Notes: a model not told the origin generated them from the letters alone. 64,000 bases of DNA from Paenibacillus polygoni (GCF_030263935.1 NZ_CP127162.1:696001-760000), one strand, 5' to 3'; positions 25,418-34,273 are shown, counted from the stretch's first letter. Made by a program: numbers and translations.

Positions 25418-25906
25418 ATGGGAACTATAAGAGAATCTGATCTTCCTGGAATAGGAAAAAAGTATCAATTGGAAGCGAATTCAGGCAGTAAGATCGTGGT
25501 AGTCATCCATAATGATGGAAGAAGAGAACTCTATCATTTTTTAGATGAGGATCCAGATGAATGCATCTCTCAAGTAAGCTTGGATGATGAAGAGTCCAGA
25601 CAGATTGCTTCGATTATTGGAGGCATGCAGTACAAACCGAAGGCACTTGATACGGTTCAAGTAACGCTTGATGAACTCGTCATTGAATGGTGCAAAATAG
25701 AGCCGCACTTTAAAAGCATTAATAAAACAATCGAAGAATTACATGTTAGAGCCCGCACGGGTGCAACGATCCTTGCTATTGTAGAGAAGGGAAAACAGAA
25801 GATTAATCCTGGCCCGCAAGATAGACTGATGCTCGGGATGACGCTTGTTGTAGCGGGAGAGAGAAAACAAATTAAGCAGCTGAATGATCTATTGTTAGAA
25901 GGGTAA
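25418..25906 (+). CDS. khtT: KhtT-like regulatory subunit with RCK-C domain
   Basis: 162 residues, cytoplasmic. The N-terminal half begins TIRESDLPGIGKKYQL, characteristic of KhtT. The C-terminal half (about 85-160) is a TrkA-C/RCK-C domain (SIGDLxxRxxTGATILAIV-like, here ELHVRARTGATILAIVEK), the fold that binds c-di-AMP in KhtT homologues. The Asn/Arg residues lining that site cannot be checked by eye. It probably gates KhtU. AATGGAGG precedes ATG 25418. A terminator shared with the convergent AraC gene ends the operon. Confidence 0.85.
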   Translation: MGTIRESDLPGIGKKYQLEANSGSKIVVVIHNDGRRELYHFLDEDPDECISQVSLDDEESRQIASIIGGMQYKPKALDTVQVTLDELVIEWCKIEPHFKSINKTIEELHVRARTGATILAIVEKGKQKINPGPQDRLMLGMTLVVAGERKQIKQLNDLLLEG

Positions 25907-25974
25907 TGAAGGCTTGGTGGCACTGATATGAAAAGTCGATATACGCTAGTTAATATCGTCATAAATGAACGACA

Positions 25975-26012
25975 AAAGACGCTTAGGAATCAATCCCTAG
26001 AAGCGTCTTTAT
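25975..26012. terminator. Bidirectional terminator
   Basis: AAAGACGCTT (25975-25984) pairs with AAGCGTCTTT (26001-26010), with CTAGGG-type bases closing the loop. T-rich and A-rich flanks are present for khtT (+) and the AraC gene (-). Confidence 0.8.
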
Positions 26013-26040
26013 TTTGTATATTTTACTTTTTACCTTTAGA

Positions 26041-26982
26041 CTATACCCACCCCGTAAACTCAAGTATAGACGCATTCGCGGATTGTGCTTCTGATTGCAC
26101 CCCTTTACGCCACTGTTTAGGAGACTTCCCCATAAGTTTGGAAAAACAACGATTGAAGCTGGATATGGACTGAAATCCGACTTGCTCAGATATAGAAAGA
26201 ATGGAATCATCCGTACGTTTTAACTGCTTGCAGGCTTCTTCAATCCGGGTACTGTTTAGAAAATCGAGAGGAGAGGTTCCCATCATTTCATGGAACTTTC
26301 TACGGAAATGAGTAGGGCTTAAATGGCATAAATCGGCTAGAAAATTGATAGTGATCGGTCTCATGTAATTTTTCGTGATATATTCCAGAACCGGTGAAAT
26401 AACAAAATCACCTTTCACATTTTGCTCGGTTTCTTGATTTGCCAAGGGGAGACTCATGGAGTGAATTCTAAGAAGTTCGATATATAAAGATAATAGTAAG
26501 CCTAAGGCACTTTCCTGATAGTGAGTATTCTGCTGTTTCAGTTCTTCTACAACCGACGTCGCAAGGGTATAAATCTTCGGATGGTTCTCTTTGTTAAATA
26601 TACAGTTCATTCCCTTTAGCATCTGCAGGTTGGGTTCGAAGTTATGGTATGCACCTTTAAATGAATACCTAAAGAGGTCTTCCGGCGAAAAAAAGAGATA
26701 GGACCAGCGACTGGCTGTATTTGGTGAACTATACGTCGTATGAGGGAGATACCTCGGAATGAAGGTTACATCGCCGGCTTGAAAAGGGATAGACTCTCCT
26801 TTGATCTCCATAAAGCCGCTGTCTGAATGACAGATTCCAATCTCCAAATGGTTATGAAAATGGAGATGCTCGCTTTTGATATCAGAAATCTTCCAGCGTT
26901 CACCGCTTAACAGCAAGATCGGGAAGTTGAGAGGCAAGCTGTAGTGACGGTATTCAATGACCGGTTTCTTTTTTCTGGGCAT
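26041..26982 (-). CDS. AraC-family regulator of the GH105-GH112 operon
   Basis: 313 residues from ATG 26982; GGGAG lies eight bases upstream, so I prefer it to the ATG five codons earlier. The N-terminal half is a cupin sensor (FHNHLEIGICHSDSGFMEIKG, FQAGDVTFIPRYLPHTT) that should bind a sugar. The C-terminal 100 residues hold two helix-turn-helix units: INFLADLCHLSPTHFRRKFHE and ILSISEQVGFQSISSFNRCF. It diverges from the glycosidase genes at 27208, and the 225-base gap between them holds inverted repeats suited to an AraC site. It is probably an activator responding to a pectin-derived sugar. Confidence 0.88.
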   Translation of the reverse strand: MPRKKKPVIEYRHYSLPLNFPILLLSGERWKISDIKSEHLHFHNHLEIGICHSDSGFMEIKGESIPFQAGDVTFIPRYLPHTTYSSPNTASRWSYLFFSPEDLFRYSFKGAYHNFEPNLQMLKGMNCIFNKENHPKIYTLATSVVEELKQQNTHYQESALGLLLSLYIELLRIHSMSLPLANQETEQNVKGDFVISPVLEYITKNYMRPITINFLADLCHLSPTHFRRKFHEMMGTSPLDFLNSTRIEEACKQLKRTDDSILSISEQVGFQSISSFNRCFSKLMGKSPKQWRKGVQSEAQSANASILEFTGWV

Positions 26983-27037
26983 ACTCCATACTCCCATTCC
27001 GTTGATTTGTGCCTAGTATAGGCTAACAATATTCCAA

Positions 27038-27070
27038 TTTCAACCTTATATATGCTATAAAGGGTTGAAA
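27038..27070 (+). promoter_or_regulatory. Inverted repeat in the divergent promoter region
   Basis: TTTCAACC (27038-27045) and GGTTGAAA (27063-27070) are exact reverse complements 17 bases apart. A smaller repeat GCCTA-gta-TAGGC lies at 27011-27023. These are candidate sites for the AraC regulator; no experiment or known motif supports the match. Confidence 0.4.
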
Positions 27071-27133
27071 ATGCGTAGTTTTTATTTGAATATGCTTAGA
27101 TATAGCCCAACAAAGCGGTTTACAATAGTTATA

Positions 27134-27147
27134 TTAAAGCGCTTCCA
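27134..27147 (+). promoter_or_regulatory. cre site upstream of the GH105 gene
   Basis: TTAAAGCGCTTCCA fits the catabolite-responsive consensus TGWNANCGNTNWCA with two mismatches and has the central CG. It lies about 60 bases before the GH105 start codon, so the operon is likely repressed by CcpA when preferred sugars are present. Confidence 0.6.
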
Positions 27148-27207
27148 TTGGTGTCGGATCGCTCTCACTCACCACTTAAGATGTGTACGAACGAGAGGAG
27201 AATACAG

Positions 27208-28227
27208 ATGCTTCAATTAAACTATGACAGAGAAGAGATCATAAGGATCATCGACAACGTCGTCAAAAAAACAATGGCAATGGATTTAACATGGGACTGG
27301 CCTTGCGGTGTGGCTTATTATGGGGTATCCAGAGCCTATCAAACAACAGGGAATAAAGAGTATCTGAATATGCTGATTCATTGGGCAGATGAATATATCG
27401 AGCTTGGCCTGCCGCATTGGACGGTAAACACATGTGCTATGGGGCATATGCCGATCACATTGTATGAAGAAACAGGGGATCAGAAATATTGGGATATTGT
27501 GATGAGCAAGGTAGATTATCTCCAGAACCATGCGCTCAGGTTTGGGGACAATGTTCTGCAGCATACGGTATCGGCGAATAATGATTTTCCAGAACAAGCT
27601 TGGGCGGATACTTTGTTTATGGCGGCATTTTTCCTGCTCCGTGTAGGAACCAAATTGAAAGATGAGGCAATGATCCAGGATGCCCTCAATCAATATTACT
27701 GGCATATCAAATACCTGCAAGATCCTAGCACGGGTTTTTGGTACCACGGCTATAACAATGTCAATCAGGATCATATGTCTGGATTTTTTTGGGGAAGAGC
27801 GAATGCTTGGGGAGCTTATACGATGTCACAAGTGAAGATACTTTTGAAAGACTGGTATTTGTATCCTCAGTGCATGGACGTGGAGTGTTCGCTTCGAGAT
27901 CAACTTGCGGGGCTAAAGCTTGTCCAGACGGAGAACGGCTTGTGGCGGACCATACTTGATGATATGGAATCTTATGAAGAAGTGTCTGCCTCTTGCGGTA
28001 TTGCAGCTGCAATGATTAATAACGGTAACCCGCTGCATACCAAATATGTGCAAAAAGCCTTGAATGGCATATTAAACCATATTACCGAAGACGGCCGAGT
28101 ACTCGGTGTATCAGGCGGTACAGCGGTGATGAAAGACCGGGAAGGGTATCGTAATATTCCAAAAGACTGGATTCAGGGCTGGGGCCAAGGCCTCGCACTT
28201 TCTTTTCTATCCGATATGCTTACATAG
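27208..28227 (+). CDS. GH105 unsaturated rhamnogalacturonyl hydrolase
   Basis: 339 residues from ATG 27208, preceded by GAGAGGAG; the frame is open 20 codons further without a ribosome site. It is a cytoplasmic (alpha/alpha)6-barrel hydrolase like YteR/YesR. The catalytic Asp is in EQAWADTLFMAAFFLLR, and WGRANAWG lines the substrate site. It cleaves the unsaturated galacturonyl unit left by rhamnogalacturonan lyases, releasing rhamnose-ended product and 5-dehydro-4-deoxy-glucuronate. It is the first gene of a two-gene operon with GH112, 12 bases apart. No lyase or transporter is in the window, so these must be elsewhere. Confidence 0.9.
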   Translation: MLQLNYDREEIIRIIDNVVKKTMAMDLTWDWPCGVAYYGVSRAYQTTGNKEYLNMLIHWADEYIELGLPHWTVNTCAMGHMPITLYEETGDQKYWDIVMSKVDYLQNHALRFGDNVLQHTVSANNDFPEQAWADTLFMAAFFLLRVGTKLKDEAMIQDALNQYYWHIKYLQDPSTGFWYHGYNNVNQDHMSGFFWGRANAWGAYTMSQVKILLKDWYLYPQCMDVECSLRDQLAGLKLVQTENGLWRTILDDMESYEEVSASCGIAAAMINNGNPLHTKYVQKALNGILNHITEDGRVLGVSGGTAVMKDREGYRNIPKDWIQGWGQGLALSFLSDMLT

Positions 28228-28239
28228 GAGGAATTAATC

Positions 28240-30414
28240 TTGTCTAAAAAAACAACGGGATCCTTTACTCTGCCAGGAGAATCAGGTTATGAGACACTTA
28301 CGCTACAGTTAGCGGAGCGGTGGGGCGCTGATGTGATCCGTGATAGTGACGGTACGAAATTATCCGATGAGATTATTAACGCAGGATACGGTATTTATTC
28401 GACGATTTGTATCATCAGAGATCATAACGAATGGGCAAGAAAGAATCTCGATAAGCTGCAGCAATGTTTTTTAATTACGGGTGCGAAGGTCGCTGTACAA
28501 GATTATATCTCGATTTATCTAATGGAAGATTTCTTTGACGAACAATTCCGAGTAAATGACTCCAAAGAAGCGCTGAAGTATTGGCAAGTGTATGACCGGA
28601 CAACAGGGGAAGAAGTTCCTAGAGAACAATGGAATTATGAAAGAGAATCAGGAAATGTAGTCATCAGCGGAATTACCCCTTGGCATAAATACACAGTAAG
28701 CTTCATGGTCTACCGGATCTGGGAAGAGATCTCCATGTACAATCACACAACGAATCATTGGGACAAAGAGCATTTGATGCAGATCGATCCGATGTATGCG
28801 GATACGCAAAAGTATCTGCTGGAGTGGATGGAAGCTTGGTGCGAGCAGCATAAGGAGACAACCGTTGTTCGGTTCACCTCTTTATTTTATAATTTCGCCT
28901 GGATTTGGGGCAGTAATGAACGCAATCGCCATCTGTTCACAGACTGGGGGGCCTATGATTTTACGGTAAGTTCAAGAGCACTGGATCTTTTTGAAAAGAA
29001 ATATGGATATTCGCTTACAGCCGAAGATTTTGTGAATGGCGGAAAATATCGCGTCAGTCATATCCTAGCGGAGCAGCGGAAGCTCGACTATATGGCATTT
29101 ATCAATGATTTTGTCATTGATTTCGGGAAGCAATTAATTGATATTGTCCATAAGCATGATAAGCTTGCGTATGTTTTTTACGATGACAGCTGGGTGGGGA
29201 TGGAACCGTACAATGATCGCTTTCAGGAATTTGGATTTGATGGAATGATTAAATGTGTATTCTCTGGTTATGAAGCAAGGCTTTGTTCCGGTGTGAAAGT
29301 AGATACGCATGAGATACGGCTGCATCCTTATCTTTTCCCGGTTGGTTTAGGCGGGCTTCCTACTTTTATGGAAGGCGGGGACCCAACGCTTGATGCCAAA
29401 AAGTATTGGATCAATATCCGGCGCGCTTTGCTGCGTGAGCCGATTGACCGGATTGGACTTGGCGGATATTTGCATCTGGTAGAGCCGTATCCCGATTTTT
29501 GCGATTACATTGAGAAGATTGCGAATGAATTCAGAGAGATTAAAGAGCTGCACGATAAAGGAAAACCGTATCATATCAAGACAAAAGTAGCGGTTCTGCA
29601 TAGCTGGGGCAAGCTGAGAGCCTGGACATTGTCTGGACATTTCCACGAAACCTATATGCATGATTTGATTCATATTAATGAAGCTCTATCGGGACTGCCG
29701 ATTGAAGTTCAGTTCATTGATTTTGAAGATATCCGTCAGGGCGTATTGCAAAATTGTGATGTAGTCATTAATGCGGGATCTGCCGGTTCAGCGTGGAGCG
29801 GTGGAGGGAACTGGCATGACCACAAGTGTGTGGACTTACTGACGAAATGGGTGTATGAGGGCGGTACTTTTATTGGAGTTAATCAGCCATCGGCAGTAGA
29901 AGGGCACGATACCTTTTTCAGAATGTCACACGTTCTCGGTCTGGATGAGGATACCGGCGCAAGGGTGGCTCATGGAAAATGGACTTTTGAAGCTTCGGAC
30001 GAGCATGGCTTCGTACCTGAAGGAGCAAGTATAGCACCAAAGAATAACATTTATCTCACGGACGGATCAGCTGCAGTCGTGGGTGAAGTGAGTGGAATGG
30101 TAACTCTGTCTACGCATACCTTTGGAAAAGGGAAAGGGATTTACCTTCCTTCCTTTGAATTCAGTTTGGAAAATACAAGATTACTGCTGAACATCATTCG
30201 TTATGCCGGAGATGAGTTACATGAGACGAAATATATTACGGATAATTTATATACAGAATGTACTTATTACCCAGAGAGTAAGATATTAGTTGTGATTAAT
30301 AACAGTGATGAGGTTCAGAGGACAACGATTGATACGGAATATGGAAAACAAACCATGGAGCTTGAGCCGTATGACACGATTATTAGAACGATTGGTGAAT
30401 TAGTGATTAAATAA
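28240..30414 (+). CDS. GH112 phosphorylase, probable galactosyl-rhamnose phosphorylase
   Basis: 724 residues, the length of GH112 enzymes. It starts at TTG 28240 with TAGGAGGA before it. Signatures are FTLPGESGYETLTLQLAERW and WGADVIRDSDGTKLS near the N-terminus. The Asp in FYDDSWVGMEPY near residue 315 is in the place of the proton donor. Family members phosphorolyse galactosyl-beta-1,3-HexNAc or galactosyl-beta-1,4-rhamnose to Gal-1-phosphate. The GH105 partner and AraC control favour the rhamnose type, active on rhamnogalacturonan-I side-chain fragments (inference). The C-terminal third (from about 440) is the Rossmann-like and beta-sandwich part. A terminator follows. Confidence 0.9.
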   Translation: MSKKTTGSFTLPGESGYETLTLQLAERWGADVIRDSDGTKLSDEIINAGYGIYSTICIIRDHNEWARKNLDKLQQCFLITGAKVAVQDYISIYLMEDFFDEQFRVNDSKEALKYWQVYDRTTGEEVPREQWNYERESGNVVISGITPWHKYTVSFMVYRIWEEISMYNHTTNHWDKEHLMQIDPMYADTQKYLLEWMEAWCEQHKETTVVRFTSLFYNFAWIWGSNERNRHLFTDWGAYDFTVSSRALDLFEKKYGYSLTAEDFVNGGKYRVSHILAEQRKLDYMAFINDFVIDFGKQLIDIVHKHDKLAYVFYDDSWVGMEPYNDRFQEFGFDGMIKCVFSGYEARLCSGVKVDTHEIRLHPYLFPVGLGGLPTFMEGGDPTLDAKKYWINIRRALLREPIDRIGLGGYLHLVEPYPDFCDYIEKIANEFREIKELHDKGKPYHIKTKVAVLHSWGKLRAWTLSGHFHETYMHDLIHINEALSGLPIEVQFIDFEDIRQGVLQNCDVVINAGSAGSAWSGGGNWHDHKCVDLLTKWVYEGGTFIGVNQPSAVEGHDTFFRMSHVLGLDEDTGARVAHGKWTFEASDEHGFVPEGASIAPKNNIYLTDGSAAVVGEVSGMVTLSTHTFGKGKGIYLPSFEFSLENTRLLLNIIRYAGDELHETKYITDNLYTECTYYPESKILVVINNSDEVQRTTIDTEYGKQTMELEPYDTIIRTIGELVIK

Positions 30415-30457
30415 ACCGATGAAAAGTGATCGGATAGGAATACACGTTGATTAATCC

Positions 30458-30516
30458 AAAGTCTATCTATAAGGGATGTGCTTCACATTCAAGTAAAGCC
30501 TTATAGGTAGACTTTT
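30458..30516 (+). terminator. Terminator after the GH105-GH112 operon
   Basis: AAAGTCTATCTATAAGG (30458-30474) pairs with CCTTATAGGTAGACTTT (30499-30515), one G-T pair, then T. The following 300 bases up to 30829 hold only AT-rich promoter-like sequence and no gene I can support. Confidence 0.85.
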
Positions 30517-30845
30517 ATTATGTAGGTGATTCTCCTCCTGTTGCCAGCTATCTTCACAGATTTTTTTGCAATATCTATTTTATAGATGATGATTTCTTCT
30601 TATCGCTAAAACAGAACGTAAACTTAGACAAGCCATTTGAATAGACAAAGAGGGTAAACCGATCTAGTGCCAGCAATTAACAAAGTTAATAAGATGCGAT
30701 GTACTTTGTTTTGTATTAATGAGGTAGTAATGAGAGTGAGCAAGTGTAGTGATCTTTTTGGTTATTAGGTATATAATTATAAAAAATATATGTAAAAATA
30801 TACTTAAATGGTTTTAATTTTAAAATGTAGAGAAGGGAAATGTTT

Positions 30846-31028
30846 ATGAAGAATAGAGCGGCCTACGTTATAATTGCATTGATTCCGTTTCTGATGATAA
30901 CCGGAATTTTGTGGATGCGGAATCTATCCGAAAAAGGAATTCAAATCATGCCGTATTCGATTGCTTTTTGTGTTATGCTTACCGTTTTATTTTTCTCCTT
31001 GATGTATTTGTTACGAAGAAAAGTTTGA
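30846..31028 (+). CDS. Small two-helix membrane protein
   Basis: 60 residues starting at ATG 30846, with AGAAGGG nine bases upstream; an ATG six bases earlier is also possible. Two hydrophobic segments (about AAYVIIALIPFLMITGILW and the second from about residue 38) are separated by a short polar loop, and the C-terminus is RRKV. I do not recognise a family. It may be a regulator or subunit of a membrane complex. Its stop overlaps the start of a 38-codon frame (TGATG), suggesting coupled translation. Confidence 0.5.
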   Translation: MKNRAAYVIIALIPFLMITGILWMRNLSEKGIQIMPYSIAFCVMLTVLFFSLMYLLRRKV

Positions 31029-31144
31029 TGTTGGAGATTATTAGAGCTGTAAAAAAAGGTGAAATAATAAAAGAGAAATCAGGTAGGGCGGAGAGAAGGC
31101 GGATGAGCTCCATGCAGGCCTTTGAAAAGGATTTACAGGTTTAA
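31028..31144 (+). CDS. Possible small translationally coupled protein
   Basis: A 38-residue Arg/Lys/Glu-rich frame whose ATG shares its A with the previous stop codon (TGATG). It reads as one amphipathic helix plus a basic tail. There is no family match, and short frames of this size arise by chance, so it is listed with low confidence. A terminator follows at 31212. Confidence 0.3.
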   Translation: MLEIIRAVKKGEIIKEKSGRAERRRMSSMQAFEKDLQV

Positions 31145-31211
31145 GAACTCCATTGTTGCGAGACAAGTATTTGGACAAACTATTTTCAGCTCTACTATGC
31201 TATTAAATCGG

Positions 31212-31256
31212 ATAAGGACATGTTGGTACGAATTAGGTACTGTCATGTCCTTTTAT
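31212..31256 (+). terminator. Terminator after the small genes
   Basis: AAGGACATG (31214-31222) pairs with CATGTCCTT (31244-31252), followed by TTAT and T-rich bases. Confidence 0.7.
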
Positions 31257-31387
31257 CATTTTGATGAAATAATACGAATGATGCTCTCTCATATACTGGA
31301 AGACTACTTCATTTGGAATAAAGAGTGATATTTTTTCTTGAGAGGGAATATCTATAACTAGTAATAAATTTAATAGTGAGGTGCTAT

Positions 31388-32542
31388 ATGAATTCTGTCT
31401 ATATTACAAGTTTAGGTAAGTTCCTTCCAGGCTCTCCCGTTAGCAATGATGAAATTGAAGATTATCTTGGCAAAATAGGAGGTAAGACATCCAAGACCAA
31501 GCGGATTATTCTGGAGAAGAATCAAATTCGTTATCGCTACTATGCGATGAATAAGGAACAAAAGAGTATATATTCCAACACAGAAATGGCTTCCTTGGCT
31601 ATTCGTGATGCACTCAATCGGAATGGGAATGTGGAAGAACATCAGATTGGATTCCTAGCGGCCGGTACAACAAGAGCTGACTTACTCCTCCCTGGATTTG
31701 CAAGTATGGTACATGCCGAGACTGAATTACCTGTTATGGAAATTTCATCGCATACGGGGTTATGTGCCAGTGGAATGCACGCCCTCAAGAATGCTTATTT
31801 ACATATAAAATCGGGTGAGAATACAGTAGCAATCTCATGTGCCAGTGAGTTTCTGAGCCGGGAATTTAAACATACAAAGTTTGAAGCACAAAAGAATTAT
31901 GCGAACGGTCGAGTACCATTTGATACGGATTTCTTAAGATTTATGCTGTCAGATGGTGCAGGTGCAGCGGTACTGCAAAATGCTCCTTCCCAGGAAGGTC
32001 AGTCGCTGCGAATTGAATGGATAGACAACAAGTCTTATGCGAATCAATACGATGTTTGTATGTATTCAGGAATGGATAAAGAGAGCGGTATCTCTTCCTG
32101 GCTTGATTATCCATCTATTCATGAAGCGGCAGATCAAGGAGCCCTTAATCTGAAGCAAGATGTGAGGCTTGTTAATGAAATTACAAAGGTGGGAACGAAT
32201 CAAATCCTGGAGCTGATAGAGGAAGGTAAGATTAATCCCGAAGCAATTGACTGGATGGTCTGCCATTATTCATCTCATTTTTTCAAAGAGGAAATATTTC
32301 GGTTGTTTGAGCTGGGTGGAGTGAACATCCCTGAAGAGAAGTGGTTTACGAATTTATATACGAAAGGTAATACCGGATCGGCTTCAATCTATATTATGCT
32401 TGAGGAATTGCTGAATTCGGGTCGTTTAACAGAGGGAGAGCAGGTGCTGTGCGTCGTTCCCGAAAGTGGGAGATTTCAAAGCTGTATTATGATGCTGACC
32501 GTTATGGGATCTCCATTGGAAATGAACGATTACAGAAACTAA
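31388..32542 (+). CDS. Beta-ketoacyl-ACP synthase III (FabH-like)
   Basis: 384 residues from ATG 31388 (the GAGGTG just upstream serves as ribosome site; a GTG at 31376 is less likely). The thiolase-fold triad is complete: Cys126 in HTGLCASGM, His in CHYSSHFF near 296 and Asn in KGNTGSASIYI near 331. It would condense an acyl-CoA starter with a malonyl unit. It is distant from housekeeping FabH and stands alone between terminators, with no acyl carrier protein, ketoreductase or FapR site nearby. That suggests a special lipid, alkyl-aromatic or pyrone product. The product is unknown. Confidence 0.8.
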   Translation: MNSVYITSLGKFLPGSPVSNDEIEDYLGKIGGKTSKTKRIILEKNQIRYRYYAMNKEQKSIYSNTEMASLAIRDALNRNGNVEEHQIGFLAAGTTRADLLLPGFASMVHAETELPVMEISSHTGLCASGMHALKNAYLHIKSGENTVAISCASEFLSREFKHTKFEAQKNYANGRVPFDTDFLRFMLSDGAGAAVLQNAPSQEGQSLRIEWIDNKSYANQYDVCMYSGMDKESGISSWLDYPSIHEAADQGALNLKQDVRLVNEITKVGTNQILELIEEGKINPEAIDWMVCHYSSHFFKEEIFRLFELGGVNIPEEKWFTNLYTKGNTGSASIYIMLEELLNSGRLTEGEQVLCVVPESGRFQSCIMMLTVMGSPLEMNDYRN

Positions 32543-32596
32543 ACGATGGCATGAAGTAAAGGGATAGAATTTACAAAAAGAAAAGAAGGTAAAGGG

Positions 32597-32646
32597 AAAA
32601 GGATAGATGAACAGGAGTAAAACCTGTATTCATCTATCCTTTTTTG
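32597..32646 (+). terminator. Terminator after the ketoacyl synthase
   Basis: AAAAGGATAGATGAA (32597-32611) pairs with TTCATCTATCCTTTT (32629-32643), followed by T. Confidence 0.88.
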
Positions 32647-32681
32647 CTCAGTGATAACCTTGTTTATTACAATGCTATTTA

Positions 32682-32709
32682 TTGACCTAGTAATAGGTTA
32701 GGTTATATT
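32682..32709 (+). promoter_or_regulatory. Promoter of the ECF sigma operon with embedded palindrome
   Basis: TTGACC (32682-32687), 16-base spacer, TATATT (32704-32709). A small inverted repeat ACCTA-gtaa-TAGGT (32685-32698) overlaps the -35 and spacer, a possible operator. An ECF-type -10 (CGTCTA at 32769-32774) also occurs near the gene and could serve autoregulation, but no matching -35 is evident. Confidence 0.45.
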
Positions 32710-32813
32710 AAATGTTAAATAAGGGAAATACATAAAAATTTTCAAAAAAATAAGCCAAATTACCTTCCCGTCTATCTAATAGATGTAAAACAAAAACGAA
32801 AGGAGGAAATGCG

Positions 32814-33350
32814 ATGAAACATGAACGTTTAGTAAAGAAAGCGCAAAAAGGAAACGATAAAGCCTTTTTACTTCTTTTTCAGCAGTATGAAGCAGATATT
32901 TATCGAATGGCCTATGTTTATGTGAAAAATAAAGAAGATGCACTAGATCTTGTTCAAGAAGTGGCCTATCAGTCGTTTAAGAATATCAGTACTTTGAAAA
33001 AACCAGAGTATTTTAAGACTTGGCTCATGAAAATTACAATCAATTATGCACTGAGCTTAATCAATAGAAATAAAAAAGTGATCCCGTTACATGCAGACTT
33101 TGAAGTGCCTGCTGGGACAGAAGATGAAGATATTGCACTTACGATATCTTTAAATAAGCTGATTGATACGTTGAAAGAGGATGAGAAGAGTGTCATTTTA
33201 CTAAAGTATTACGATGATCGCACACTAAAGGAAATTTCAGAGATATTAGATATTCCGCTTGGAACCGCAAAGTCTGTTCTTTACCGCGCTCTAGGTACGC
33301 TTCGTCAACAATTAAAGGAGGAGGCAGGTATTTATGGGTCATCATATTAA
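32814..33350 (+). CDS. ECF sigma factor
   Basis: 178 residues. Region 2 begins near residue 24 with YEADIYRMAYVYVKNKEDALDLVQEV, which has the -10-binding helix. Region 4 ends with RTLKEISEILDIPLGTAKS, the -35 helix-turn-helix. There is no SnoaL or other extension. It likely responds to envelope stress. AAAGGAGG precedes ATG 32814. The gene overlaps the next one by 17 bases, which is the arrangement of ECF and anti-sigma pairs. The sigma is distant from SigW/SigX, so the target regulon cannot be named. Confidence 0.9.
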   Translation: MKHERLVKKAQKGNDKAFLLLFQQYEADIYRMAYVYVKNKEDALDLVQEVAYQSFKNISTLKKPEYFKTWLMKITINYALSLINRNKKVIPLHADFEVPAGTEDEDIALTISLNKLIDTLKEDEKSVILLKYYDDRTLKEISEILDIPLGTAKSVLYRALGTLRQQLKEEAGIYGSSY

Positions 33351-34020
33351 GCAAGAGTTATCTAATATCGAAATCCCTGTGGAGCTTCATGAAAGAAGTA
33401 AATTGGGTGTTCGTAAGGCAAAATCTGAAATGGGCAGTATACGGAAGCGTTCTTCTAAAAAAAGATGGGTGATCGCTGGTATTGCTGCTTGCTTAGTGAT
33501 CCCAACCAGTGCATTTGCTTATCAAGCATTGCTAGTAGATGATATCTATGGTTCCTTTGAGAATCTGAAAAAACATGGGATTCATATTACAATGGAAGGT
33601 TACTTATTAGCTAATGCAAAATTAAATCAAGCAAAAGGTAACCTAGGAAAAGAAGAATTCAAACAATTTAAAGATGCATTACACGTAATTACAAATGCAA
33701 AAATTGAATATGGCGATAAAAATGGAAACATCGATTATTCTCAAGTACCTGCAGAACAATTAGAGAAAATGAAAGTATTATTGAGCGAAATTCAACCCTA
33801 CTTTGACAAAATAAACGGACTGCCCTCAAGTAAAGAGGTGCTAACAGCAGAAGAATACGAACAGTACATGCAAACTTTAATCACTTATGAAACGATTCAG
33901 GCAAAACTAGGGCTCTCTAGTATTAAAGAAATCAATGCAGTTCCTGCAGAATTCAGAGAGGAATTCAGGAAAGCTCGAGACTACTTAACTTATGTATACG
34001 AAAAACAAGCTGGAAATTGA
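33334..34020 (+). CDS. Membrane-anchored anti-sigma factor
   Basis: 228 residues. The N-terminal 45 are cytoplasmic and basic, a single membrane helix follows (about residues 47-68, WVIAGIAACLVIP then AFAYQALL), and the rest is an extracytoplasmic helical domain rich in Lys and Glu. It shows the DUF3600-like layout I associate with anti-sigma factors of ECF sigma genes in Bacillus relatives, but I cannot verify the family. There is no zinc-binding HxxxCxxC anti-sigma motif. It overlaps the sigma gene by 17 bases, so it almost certainly sequesters that sigma and is released by envelope damage. Confidence 0.75.
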   Translation: MGHHIKQELSNIEIPVELHERSKLGVRKAKSEMGSIRKRSSKKRWVIAGIAACLVIPTSAFAYQALLVDDIYGSFENLKKHGIHITMEGYLLANAKLNQAKGNLGKEEFKQFKDALHVITNAKIEYGDKNGNIDYSQVPAEQLEKMKVLLSEIQPYFDKINGLPSSKEVLTAEEYEQYMQTLITYETIQAKLGLSSIKEINAVPAEFREEFRKARDYLTYVYEKQAGN

Positions 34021-34119
34021 TGATCCTAGCCTTCTTTTCGGAACTCTGCTTGTAAAGTTTTTATATCAAGACTGAGAATTTATCATCAAGCCAATGCCCA
34101 TCACTAATCTCCTTTGTGT

Positions 34120-34142
34120 GGCTGCAGCAGCAGCCTTTTTTC
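34120..34142 (+). terminator. Terminator after the anti-sigma gene
   Basis: GGCTGC-AGCA-GCAGCC (34120-34135) followed by TTTTTT. Confidence 0.75.
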
Positions 34143-34181
34143 TTCGTGTAGAGCATTAAATTCAGGACATGGAATAGCTAA

Positions 34182-34225
34182 CAAAAAAACAAAGTACACC
34201 ACATATAAAGTGTGATGCACTCTGT
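34182..34225 (-). terminator. Terminator of the SCIFF operon (minus strand)
   Basis: CAAAGTACACCACA (34190-34203) and GTGTGATGCACTCTG (34210-34224) form an imperfect stem with several G-T pairs. Read on the minus strand it ends in seven T (34183-34189). Confidence 0.6.
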
Positions 34226-34273
34226 TATCTTTTCTATTATTTCCTCTATCTAGTTAAACCCAAAGATGTAACT

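Noticed and set aside
31122..31328. 68-codon frame after the small membrane gene
   Set aside because: It overlaps the terminator, has no ribosome site and mixes unlikely composition; probably noise.
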